Of a DNA stretch of 64,000 nucleotides, positions 11,201-17,944 are shown piece after piece. The position numbers and the translations under genes are program-made. Positions within the stretch are counted from its first letter, which is position 1. Each line of letters opens with the position of its first letter. The stretch is from Mycobacterium sp. 852002-10029_SCH5224772. GTDB taxonomy: Bacteria; Actinomycetota; Actinomycetes; Mycobacteriales; Mycobacteriaceae. The stretch lies in the NCBI RefSeq assembly GCF_001667315.1, contig NZ_LZHT01000106.1, forward strand, positions 1 to 64,000, read 5' to 3'. The notes beneath the pieces were generated by a model. The model saw nothing but the letters and a program-made list of their open reading frames with translations. It searched no databases and was not told the DNA's origin.

Positions 11201-14200
11201 CGGCTCTGGCGCACCGCCTGCACGGGCTGCCCGAAGCCGAGCAGCACGCCGTGCTGCTGGATCTGGTGCGCTCCCACATCGCCACGGTGCTGGGCAACAC
11301 CTCCGCCGAGGCGATCGACCCGGACAAGGCCTTCCAAGAGTTGGGCTTTGACTCGTTGACCGCGGTCGAAATGCGCAACCGGCTCAAAACCGCGACCGGA
11401 CTGGCGCTTTCACCCACGCTGATCTTCGACTACCCGACGCCCAACGGCCTGGCCGGCTACATCCGCACCGAGCTTGCCGGGGTCCCGCAAGAGATCAAGC
11501 ATGCCCCGGTCGCCCGCGCCACCGAGGGCGATCCAATCGTGATCGTCGGCATGGCGTGCCGCTATCCGGGCGGGGTGAATTCGCCCGAGGATCTCTGGCA
11601 GATGCTGACCGAGGGCCGCGACGTGCTCTCGCAGTTCCCGACCGACCGCGGCTGGGATCTGGCCGGCGTGTACAACCCGGACCCCGATGTGCCGGGTACC
11701 TGCTACACCCGCGTCGGCGGCTTCGTCGACGGCGTCGCGGACTTCGACCCGGCCTTCTTCGGCATCGCCCCGACCGAGGCGCTCGCGATGGACCCGCAGC
11801 AGCGCATGTTCCTCGAGCTCTCCTGGGAAGCCTTGGAGCGGGCGGGAATCGAGCCCGGTGCGTTGCGTGGCAGCGCCACGGGCATGTTTGCCGGCGTGTA
11901 CACGCAGGGCTACGGCATGGACGCCGCGCCCACCGCGGAGGGCTTCCGGCTGACCGGCCAGTCTTCGAGTGTGGCGTCGGGCCGGGTGTCGTACGTGCTC
12001 GGGCTGGAAGGCCCGGCGGTGTCGGTCGATACGGCGTGCTCGTCGTCGTTGGTGGCGCTTCACATGGCGGCGCAATCGCTGCGCTCGGGGGAGTGCGATC
12101 TCGCGCTGGCCGGCGGCGTCACCGTCAACGCCACACCCGACATCTTCGTCGAGTTCAGCCGGATGCGCGGGCTGTCCGTCGACGGCCGATGCAAGGCATA
12201 CGCGGGGGCAGCCGATGGCACCGGATTCTCCGAGGGCGGCGGCATGCTCGTGGTGGAGCGCCTGTCGGACGCGCAGCGGCTGGGTCATCCGGTGCTGGCG
12301 GTGGTGCGGGGCTCGGCGGTCAATCAGGACGGCGCCTCCAACGGGTTGACCGCTCCCAATGGTCCCTCGCAGCAGCGGGTGGTGCGTGCGGCGCTGGCCA
12401 ATGCCGGGCTCTCGGCGGCCGAGGTCGATGTCGTCGAAGGCCACGGCACCGGCACCACGTTGGGTGATCCGATCGAGGCGCAGGCCTTGCTGGCCACCTA
12501 CGGGCAGGACCGAGGTTCGAGCGAGCCCTTGTGGCTGGGGTCGATCAAGTCGAACATGGGTCACACCCAGGCCGCGGCGGGTGTTGCCGGTGTGATCAAG
12601 ATGGTGCAGGCGATGCGCCACGAGATGTTGCCGGCGACGCTGCACGTGGACGCGCCGAGTCCGCACGTGGATTGGTCGGTGGGTGCGGTGTCGTTGCTCA
12701 CCGAGGCGCGGCCCTGGAAGGCCGAGCGCGCCGAGGGCCCGCGCCGGGCGGGGGTGTCGTCGTTCGGCATCAGCGGCACCAACGCCCACGTGATCATCGA
12801 GGCTGCGCCGGTTTCGCGCCCGGAATCCCCGCATCGGGAAGCCGGCCCCGAGCTGCCGGTGGTGCCGTGGGCGGTGTCGGCGAAATCGCCGGCGGCGTTG
12901 AGGTCTCAGGCCGCCCGGTTGGCGTCCCACCTGCGCGGGCACCCGGATTTGGACGTCGCCGACGTGGGGTGGACGCTGGCGGGCCGGTCGGCCTTCGAGC
13001 AGCGGGCCGTCATCGTCGGCGCCGACCGAGACCGCCTGCTGGCCGGGCTGGACGAGTTGGCCGAAGACGACCTGGCCGGCTCGATCATTCGTGGTACCGC
13101 AATGCCCGGCGGCAAGACCGTTTTCGTCTTCCCCGGTCAGGGCTCCCAGCTGCTCGGCATGGGTAGGGAATTGCACGGCGCGTTCCCGGTCTTCGCCGAG
13201 GCTTTCGACGCCGTGCTGGCCGAACTGGATCAGCACCTGCTGCGGCCCCTGCGCGACGTCATGTGGGGCAACGACGAAAGCCTGTTGAACACCACCGAAT
13301 TCGCGCAGCCGGCCCTGTTCGCGGTCGAAGTCGCCTTGTTCCGACTGCTCGAATCCTGGGGCGTTCGCCCCGACTTCGTGATGGGCCACTCGATCGGCGA
13401 GCTGTCCGCCGCGCACGCCGCCGGAGTGCTGTCACTGAAGAACGCCGCGGTCCTGGTGGCCGCCCGGGGCCGATTCATGCAGGCGCTGCCGGCGGGTGGG
13501 GCAATGGTGGCCGTGCAGGCCACCGAGGAAGAGGTACGACCGCTGCTCGTGCCTGAGGTGGGCATCGCGGCCGTCAACGGTCCTGCCTCGGTGGTGATTT
13601 CGGGAACTGAAGGCGCGGTGACCGCGATCGCCGACCAGCTCCGCGCTGACGGCCACCGCGTCCATCGACTTTCCGTATCTCACGCCTTCCATTCCCCGTT
13701 GATGGATCCGATGACCGACGAATTCGGAAGTGTCGCAGCGGGACTCACCATCGGCAAGCCCGTCATCCCGATCGTGTCGAATGTGACCGGGATCTTGGCC
13801 GCCGATGACTTCGGAACCGCGGCGTACTGGAAGCGCCACATTCGCGAGGCGGTGCGGTTCGCCGACAGCGTGCGTTTCGTCCAGTCGGCCGGCGGCAGCC
13901 GATTCCTCGAGGTCGGGCCTAGCAGCGGCCTGACGGCGTCGATCGAGGAAACACTGGCCGATAACCCGGTGACGACGATGTCGGCGCTGCGCAAGGACCG
14001 CCCGGAACCGGTGGCCCTGGTCAACGCGGTCGCGCACGGGTTCGTCGCCGGGATGGCGGTGGACTGGCGCGGTGCAATCGGTACGGCGAATCTTGTCGAA
14101 TTGCCCACGTATGCCTTTGACCGACGGCGCTTTTGGCTCTCGCGCGACGGCGCCCCCGCCGATGCGGCGGGCTTGGGCCTGGCCCCCGGCGAACACGCCC

Positions 14201-17200
14201 TGCTGGGCGCGGTGGTGGAACTGCCGGCGTCGGGTGGGGTGGTGTTGACCGGCCGGTTGTCCTCGGGCACGCAGGGTTGGTTGGCGGATCATGCCATCGG
14301 CGGTGTCGTGCTGTTCCCCGGTGCGGGATTCGTCGAGTTGGCGATCCGCGCCGGCGACGAGGTGGGCTGCGGGATCGTCGACGAGCTGAATCTGGCGGCG
14401 CCACTGGTCTTGCCGGCCGGCGGCTCGGTCGCGGTCCAGGTCGTTGTCGGCGGCCCGGACGATGCGGGTTCGCGTGCGGTGTCGGTGTTCTCGCGGGCCG
14501 AAGCGGGCTCGGGATGGTCGTTGCACGCCGAAGGCGTTCTGCGCGCGGGGTCGGTGGAGCCGAGTGCGGATCTGTCGGTGTGGCCGCCGGTGGGTGCGGT
14601 CCCGGTGGATGTAGGCGACGGGTACGAGCAACTGGCCGACCGCGGCTATGGGTACGGGCCCGCATTCCGTGGCTTGACGTCGATGTGGCGTCGCGGCGAC
14701 GAAATCTTCGCCGAAGTGGCTCTGCCCGCCGACGCCGGGGTGTCGGTGACCGGGTTCGGCGTCCACCCGGCGATTCTCGACGCGGCGTTGCATGCGGTCA
14801 TCTTGGGGTCCAACAGTGACGAGCTCGCACCGGGTTCGATACTGGTGCCGTTCTCCTGGCAGCAGGTGTCGCTGCACGCCGCGGGGGCGGCGGCGGTGCG
14901 CGCGCGGATCACGCCGGTGAGCCCCACGGCCGTGTCGATCGAATTGGCCGACGGGCTGGGGCTTCCCGTGCTCTCGGTGGCATCGATGGCCGCCCGTCCG
15001 GTGACCGGTCAGCAGCTCCTGGCCGCGGTGTCGAAGTCGGGGCCAGACCGGCTCTTCGAGCTGGTCTGGTCCGCTCAGCCGTCGTCGGCGGCGGTGCAGC
15101 CGGTGTCGGTAAGCGGCTGGGGCGCACCGAAATCCGTGGAGTCCGATGATGCTGGGGCCGAGCGATCGGTGGTGCTGTTCGAATCAAAGCCGGTGTCCGG
15201 CGACGTGGTCACCGAGGTTTACTCGGCGACGCGTGCGGTGCTGCCGGTGCTGCAGTCCTGGTTGTCCAGCGAGGACGCCGGAACGCTGGTGGTGTCGACC
15301 CGGGGCGCGATGACGCTGCCGGGGGAGGACGTCACCGATTTGGCCGGCGCGGCGGTGTGGGGCCTGGTGCGGTCGGCGCAGACCGAGCACCCCGGCCGGA
15401 TCGTGCTCGTCGACACGGATGCGCCCCTGGATCCCGACGCGGTCGCCGCCGTGTTGGCGGTCGGCGAGCCGCAGGCGTTGCTGCGCAACGGGATGGTCTA
15501 CACCGCGCGGGTGCTCGGCAGCCGCGTGGTCGGCGGCCTGCTGACGCCGCCCGAGGAGGGCCCGTGGCGGCTGGGCATGAGCAGCTACGGCACCATCGAG
15601 AACCTGCGGATAGAGCGGATTCCCGATGCCGACGCGCCGTTGGCGCCCGGTCAGGTGCGAGTGGCGCTGTCGGCCATCGCCGCGAATTTCCGTGACGTGA
15701 TGATCGCGTTGGGACTGTATCCTGATCCTGACGCGGTGATGGGCATCGAGGCCGCCGGTGTGATCACCGAAACCACGTCGCAGAATGGACGTTTCGCGGT
15801 CGGCGACCGCGTCATGGGCCTGTTCCCGGATGGCACGGGAACGATCGCCAAGACCGACGAGCGATTGCTCGTCAAGGTGCCGGCGGGATGGTCACACACC
15901 GCCGCCGCGACGGCTTCGGTGGTGTTCGCCACGGCGCGCTACGCCCTGGTGGATCTGGCCGCCGCAAAGCCCGGTCAGCGGGTGCTGGTGCATGCCGCCG
16001 CAGGCGGAGTGGGGATGGCCGCGGTCCAGCTGGCCCGCCAGATCGGACTGGAAGTGTTCGCGACGGCTAGCCGCGGCAAGTGGGACACGTTGCGGGCCAT
16101 GGGCTTTGACGACGATCACATCGGCGATTCGCGAAGTTGCGAGTTCGAGGACAAGTTCCGGGCGGTCACTGCCAGGACGGGCATGGCCGGGATGGATATC
16201 GTGCTCGACTCGCTGTCGGGCGATTTCGTGGACGCCTCCCTGCGGCTGGTCGCGCCGGGCGGGGTGTTCTTGGAGATGGGCAAGACCGACATCCGCGATC
16301 CAGAGGTCGTCGCCCGGGACCATTCCGGTGTGCGCTACCGGGCCTTCGACCTCTTCGAAGCCGGACCGGACCGCATTGCGCAGCTTCTCGACGAGCTGGC
16401 CGCCATGTTCGGCGACGACGTGTTGAGGCCGCTGCCGGCGACCCGATTCGACGTGCGCCGCGCGCCCGCCGCGCTGCGCTATCTGAGCCAGGCCCGCCAC
16501 GTCGGCAAGGTCGTCATGACGATGCCCGACGCGTGGACGACGGGCACGGTGTTGATCACCGGCGCCACCGGGATGGCCGGTTCGGCGGTCGCGCGGCATG
16601 TCGTGACCCGCCACGGCGCGCGGAACGTCGTGTTGGTTAGCCGGCGCGGTCTCGATGCGCCGGGTGCAGCGGAGCTGGTGTCCGAGCTCAGTGCGGCCGG
16701 CGCGCACGCGGAGGCGGTGGCCTGCGATGCCGCCGACCGCGAGGCATTGGCCAAGGTGATCGCCGAAATCCCGATGCAGCACCCGCTGACCGGCGTGATT
16801 CATGCCGCGGGCGTCTTGGACGATGCGGTGGTGACGTCGCTGAGTCCCGAGCGGATGAGTGCCGTGCTGCGGTCCAAGGTCGACGCGGCATGGAACTTGC
16901 ACGAGTTGACCCGCGATCTGGATCTCTTGGCCTTCGTGATGTTTTCGTCGATCGCCGGACTGGCGGGCGCCTCGGGTCAGGCCAACTACGCCGCCGGCAA
17001 CTCGTTCCTGGACGGGTTGGCCGCGCATCGACGCGCCCATGGGCTGCCCGCAATCTCGCTGGGCTGGGGGCTGTGGGATCAGGCCAGCGCCATGACCGGT
17101 GGGCTGGGCGCCGCCGATCTCGCCCGATTCGGCCGGGACGGAATCGTGGCGATGTCCTCGGACCAGGCTCTGGAGCTGATGGACACCGCGCTCATCGTCG

Positions 17201-17868
17201 ACGAGCCGTTCATGCTGCCGGCTCATATCGACCTCGCGGCGCTGCGGGTCAAGTTCGATGCGGGCACGTTGCCGCCAATGTTCGTCGATCTGATCAATGC
17301 GCCAACACGGCGTCAGGTCGATGATTCGCTGGCCGCTGCTAAGTCGAAATCCGCTCTGCTGCAACGTCTCGAAGGGCTACCCGAGGATGAGCAGCAGGCG
17401 ATCCTGCTGGATTTGGTGCGTTCCCACATCGCCACCGTGCTGGGCAGCGCAAGTCCGGAGGCGATCCATCCGGACCGGGCATTCCAGGAGCTCGGCTTTG
17501 ACTCCCTGACGGCCGTCGAGATGCGCAACCGGCTCAAAGCCGCGACCGGACTGCCGCTTTCACCGACGCTCATCTTCGACTATCCGAATTCCGCGGCGCT
17601 GGCCGGCTACATGCACCGAGAACTCGTCGGAGCGTCCGAACACACCGCGGCGGCCGCGGCACCGGGCGAAGCCGAGATCCAGCGCGTTGTCGGGTCCATT
17701 CCGGTCAAGCGCCTCCGACAGGCCGGCGTGTTGGAACTGCTGCTGGCGTTGGCCGACGAATCCAACGGCGGTGGGCAGTCCGCGGCGCCGGCGAGCACCG
17801 AGAAGGACATCGCCGACATGGATCTCGACGATCTGGTCAACGCGGCGCTGTTGGACGACGACGAATAG
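5290..17868 (+). CDS. pks12: Mycoketide synthase Pks12, two-module type I PKS
   Basis: A 4,192-residue polyketide synthase with two complete modules, each KS-AT-DH-ER-KR-ACP. Module 1: KS Cys204, AT Ser656 with YASH at 756-759 (methylmalonyl-CoA type), DH His967, ER near 1514, KR near 1705 with Tyr1852, ACP Ser2022. Module 2: KS Cys2250, AT Ser2701 with HAFH at 2798 (malonyl-CoA type), DH His3001, ER near 3566, KR near 3753 with Tyr3900, ACP Ser4072. An N-terminal coiled coil (about 1-35) and a C-terminal tail (about 4115-4192, ending in a helical, acidic stretch) look like docking linkers. Known Pks12 uses these for modular iteration, adding alternating C3 and C2 units to make the methyl-branched chain of mannosyl phosphomycoketide, a CD1c antigen. 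There is no thioesterase, so release needs another protein. The start is GTG 5290 or ATG 5293. Confidence 0.97.
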   Translation: MMVEQLQHATEALRKALVQVERLKRTNRALLERSSEPIAIVGMSCRFPGGVDSPESLWQMVAEGRDVISDFPADRGWDLAALYDPDPDARHKCYVTTGGFVDGVADFDPAFFGIAPSEALAMDPQHRMLLELSWEALERAGIDPSGLRGSATGVYAGLIVQGYGMLAEEIEGYRLTGMTSSVASGRVSYVLGLEGPAVSVDTACSSSLVALHMAVQSLRSGECDLALAGGATVNATPTVFVEFSRHRGLAPDGRSKAYAGAADGVGWSEGGAMLVVERLSDAQRLGHPVLAVVRGSAVNQDGASNGLTAPNGPSQQRVVRAALANAGLSAAEVDVVEGHGTGTTLGDPIEAQALLATYGQDRGSSEPLWLGSIKSNMGHTQAAAGVAGVIKMVQAMRHEMLPATLHVDAPSPHVDWSVGAVSLLTEARPWKAERAEGPRRAGVSSFGISGTNAHVIIEAAPVSRPEAPHREAGPELPVVPWPVSAKSARALAAQAARLAEYLRTHDELDVADVGWTLAGRATFEHRAVVVGADRDRLLAGLDELADDDPAGTVIRGTGTSAGKTVFVFPGQGSQWLGMGIELLDTAPVFAQQIQACEETFSEFVDWSLIDVLRGAPGAPGMDRVDVVQPVLFAVMVSLAELWKSVGVAPDAVIGHSQGEIAAAYVAGALSLRDAARVVTLRSKLLRSLAGPGGMLSIACGTERARELLAPYGNRVSIAAVNGRSAVVVSGDVAALDELVGFCADLELRTRRIDVDYASHSVEVEAIRGDLAEALSGIEPQSSRIAFFSTVTGSRLDTAGLDVDYWYRNIRQTVQFDQAVRSASEHGYRTFIESSPHPALIAGIEDTANDQAGGGAENSEAIVVPTLGRDDGGLDRFLTSVATAFTAGVSVQWRGALDGAGFVELPTYAFDRRRFWLSGDGVAADATGLGLGASEHPLLSAIVELPSSGGVVLTGRLSPSLQGWLTDHAVSGSVVFPGAGFVELAIRAGDEVGCSTVDELTLQAPLMLPAKGSGSGSVAVQVVVGAADESGQRAVSIFSRPDTGSGWVCHAEGTLSTGAVEPGADLSAWPPAGAVAVDPAEGYQQLAARGYGYGPAFQGLTATWVRDDEVFAEVRLPEAAGGSTGFGVHPALLDAAMHAMVIGRQIADDTDEVMLPFSWQGVSLHAAGASAVRARIVPAASANAVSIELADGLGLPVLSVRAMVARSVSERQLRAAVSASGPDRLFEMEWSPAPTATAATPAHDVFESVAAEEDPVTGSYRRTHEALTAVQSWLSEHDSGVLVVATRGAMGLAGEDVPDLAGAAVWGLVRSAQTEHPGRIVLMDSDAALDDSAIATALAVGEPQVLLRDGKAYTARVRGSRAVDGIMTPPEGRPWRLGISSAGTFENLQLEPVPNADAPLEPGQVRVALRAIATNFRDVMITLGMFTHEALLGGEGAGVVVEVGPGVTDFSVGDSVYGFFPDGSGTLVPGDVRLLQRKPADWSYAEAAGISAVFTTAYMAFIHLAEVQPGQRVLVHAAAGGVGMAAVQLARHLGLEVFATASRGKWDTLRAMGFDDDHISDSRSLEFEDKFRSVTGSRGMDVVLDSLAGEFVDASLRLVAPGGMFLEMGKTDIRDPGVVAREYPGVRYRAFDLFEPGRPRMHQWMLELAGLFDAGVLKPLPVTTFDVRRGRAALRYLSQARHIGKVVMTMPSGPGPGASAGLASGTVLITGGTGMAGSTLARHLVAHHGVEDLALLSRRGPNAPGSAELIAELEAAGARVRAIACDAAERSALAAVISELTARRPLSGVIHAAGVLDDAMVTSLTPERIDAVLRAKVDAAWNLHELTRNVNLSAFVMFSSMAGLVGSSGQGNYGAANSFLDGLAAHRRAHGLPAISLGWGLWDQASAMTGGLDAADLARLGRDGILALSSDEAMELFDTALIVDEPFLAPARIDLGALRAHAVAVPPMFTDLVSAPTRRRVDDSLAAAKSKSALAHRLHGLPEAEQHAVLLDLVRSHIATVLGNTSAEAIDPDKAFQELGFDSLTAVEMRNRLKTATGLALSPTLIFDYPTPNGLAGYIRTELAGVPQEIKHAPVARATEGDPIVIVGMACRYPGGVNSPEDLWQMLTEGRDVLSQFPTDRGWDLAGVYNPDPDVPGTCYTRVGGFVDGVADFDPAFFGIAPTEALAMDPQQRMFLELSWEALERAGIEPGALRGSATGMFAGVYTQGYGMDAAPTAEGFRLTGQSSSVASGRVSYVLGLEGPAVSVDTACSSSLVALHMAAQSLRSGECDLALAGGVTVNATPDIFVEFSRMRGLSVDGRCKAYAGAADGTGFSEGGGMLVVERLSDAQRLGHPVLAVVRGSAVNQDGASNGLTAPNGPSQQRVVRAALANAGLSAAEVDVVEGHGTGTTLGDPIEAQALLATYGQDRGSSEPLWLGSIKSNMGHTQAAAGVAGVIKMVQAMRHEMLPATLHVDAPSPHVDWSVGAVSLLTEARPWKAERAEGPRRAGVSSFGISGTNAHVIIEAAPVSRPESPHREAGPELPVVPWAVSAKSPAALRSQAARLASHLRGHPDLDVADVGWTLAGRSAFEQRAVIVGADRDRLLAGLDELAEDDLAGSIIRGTAMPGGKTVFVFPGQGSQLLGMGRELHGAFPVFAEAFDAVLAELDQHLLRPLRDVMWGNDESLLNTTEFAQPALFAVEVALFRLLESWGVRPDFVMGHSIGELSAAHAAGVLSLKNAAVLVAARGRFMQALPAGGAMVAVQATEEEVRPLLVPEVGIAAVNGPASVVISGTEGAVTAIADQLRADGHRVHRLSVSHAFHSPLMDPMTDEFGSVAAGLTIGKPVIPIVSNVTGILAADDFGTAAYWKRHIREAVRFADSVRFVQSAGGSRFLEVGPSSGLTASIEETLADNPVTTMSALRKDRPEPVALVNAVAHGFVAGMAVDWRGAIGTANLVELPTYAFDRRRFWLSRDGAPADAAGLGLAPGEHALLGAVVELPASGGVVLTGRLSSGTQGWLADHAIGGVVLFPGAGFVELAIRAGDEVGCGIVDELNLAAPLVLPAGGSVAVQVVVGGPDDAGSRAVSVFSRAEAGSGWSLHAEGVLRAGSVEPSADLSVWPPVGAVPVDVGDGYEQLADRGYGYGPAFRGLTSMWRRGDEIFAEVALPADAGVSVTGFGVHPAILDAALHAVILGSNSDELAPGSILVPFSWQQVSLHAAGAAAVRARITPVSPTAVSIELADGLGLPVLSVASMAARPVTGQQLLAAVSKSGPDRLFELVWSAQPSSAAVQPVSVSGWGAPKSVESDDAGAERSVVLFESKPVSGDVVTEVYSATRAVLPVLQSWLSSEDAGTLVVSTRGAMTLPGEDVTDLAGAAVWGLVRSAQTEHPGRIVLVDTDAPLDPDAVAAVLAVGEPQALLRNGMVYTARVLGSRVVGGLLTPPEEGPWRLGMSSYGTIENLRIERIPDADAPLAPGQVRVALSAIAANFRDVMIALGLYPDPDAVMGIEAAGVITETTSQNGRFAVGDRVMGLFPDGTGTIAKTDERLLVKVPAGWSHTAAATASVVFATARYALVDLAAAKPGQRVLVHAAAGGVGMAAVQLARQIGLEVFATASRGKWDTLRAMGFDDDHIGDSRSCEFEDKFRAVTARTGMAGMDIVLDSLSGDFVDASLRLVAPGGVFLEMGKTDIRDPEVVARDHSGVRYRAFDLFEAGPDRIAQLLDELAAMFGDDVLRPLPATRFDVRRAPAALRYLSQARHVGKVVMTMPDAWTTGTVLITGATGMAGSAVARHVVTRHGARNVVLVSRRGLDAPGAAELVSELSAAGAHAEAVACDAADREALAKVIAEIPMQHPLTGVIHAAGVLDDAVVTSLSPERMSAVLRSKVDAAWNLHELTRDLDLLAFVMFSSIAGLAGASGQANYAAGNSFLDGLAAHRRAHGLPAISLGWGLWDQASAMTGGLGAADLARFGRDGIVAMSSDQALELMDTALIVDEPFMLPAHIDLAALRVKFDAGTLPPMFVDLINAPTRRQVDDSLAAAKSKSALLQRLEGLPEDEQQAILLDLVRSHIATVLGSASPEAIHPDRAFQELGFDSLTAVEMRNRLKAATGLPLSPTLIFDYPNSAALAGYMHRELVGASEHTAAAAAPGEAEIQRVVGSIPVKRLRQAGVLELLLALADESNGGGQSAAPASTEKDIADMDLDDLVNAALLDDDE
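6142..6686 (+). repeat. Copy 1 of 545-bp direct repeat within pks12 KS domains
   Basis: By reading both modules side by side, bases 6142-6686 are identical to 12280-12824 (spacing 6138). The repeat covers the second half of the ketosynthase, from after the active-site cysteine to the end of the domain. Just outside it the two modules differ at many silent sites, which indicates recent gene conversion or strong homogenisation. Confidence 0.85.
12280..12824 (+). repeat. Copy 2 of 545-bp direct repeat within pks12 KS domains
   Basis: Second copy of the internal pks12 repeat, in the module 2 ketosynthase. Unequal recombination between the copies would delete one module's worth of DNA (6138 bp, in frame). 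The repeat is also longer than short sequencing reads and could be collapsed in assemblies. Confidence 0.85.
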
Positions 17869-17874
17869 CCACCC

Positions 17875-17931
17875 ATGACTCGCGCCGGTGACGATGCAGA
17901 GCGCAGCGATGAAGAGGAGCCGCGCAATTGA
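17875..17931 (+). repeat. MIRU-like mycobacterial interspersed repeat with an 18-codon frame
   Basis: The 57 bases between pks12 and the next gene begin ATGACTCGCGCCGG and contain GATGCAGAGCGCAGCGATG. From memory this matches the MIRU family first described between senX3 and regX3. As in other MIRUs there is a small open frame (ATG 17875 to TGA 17929-17931, 18 aa, acidic). It could couple translation of pks12 to the downstream gene. Confidence 0.7.
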
Positions 17932-17944
17932 GTGAGGCCATTCA

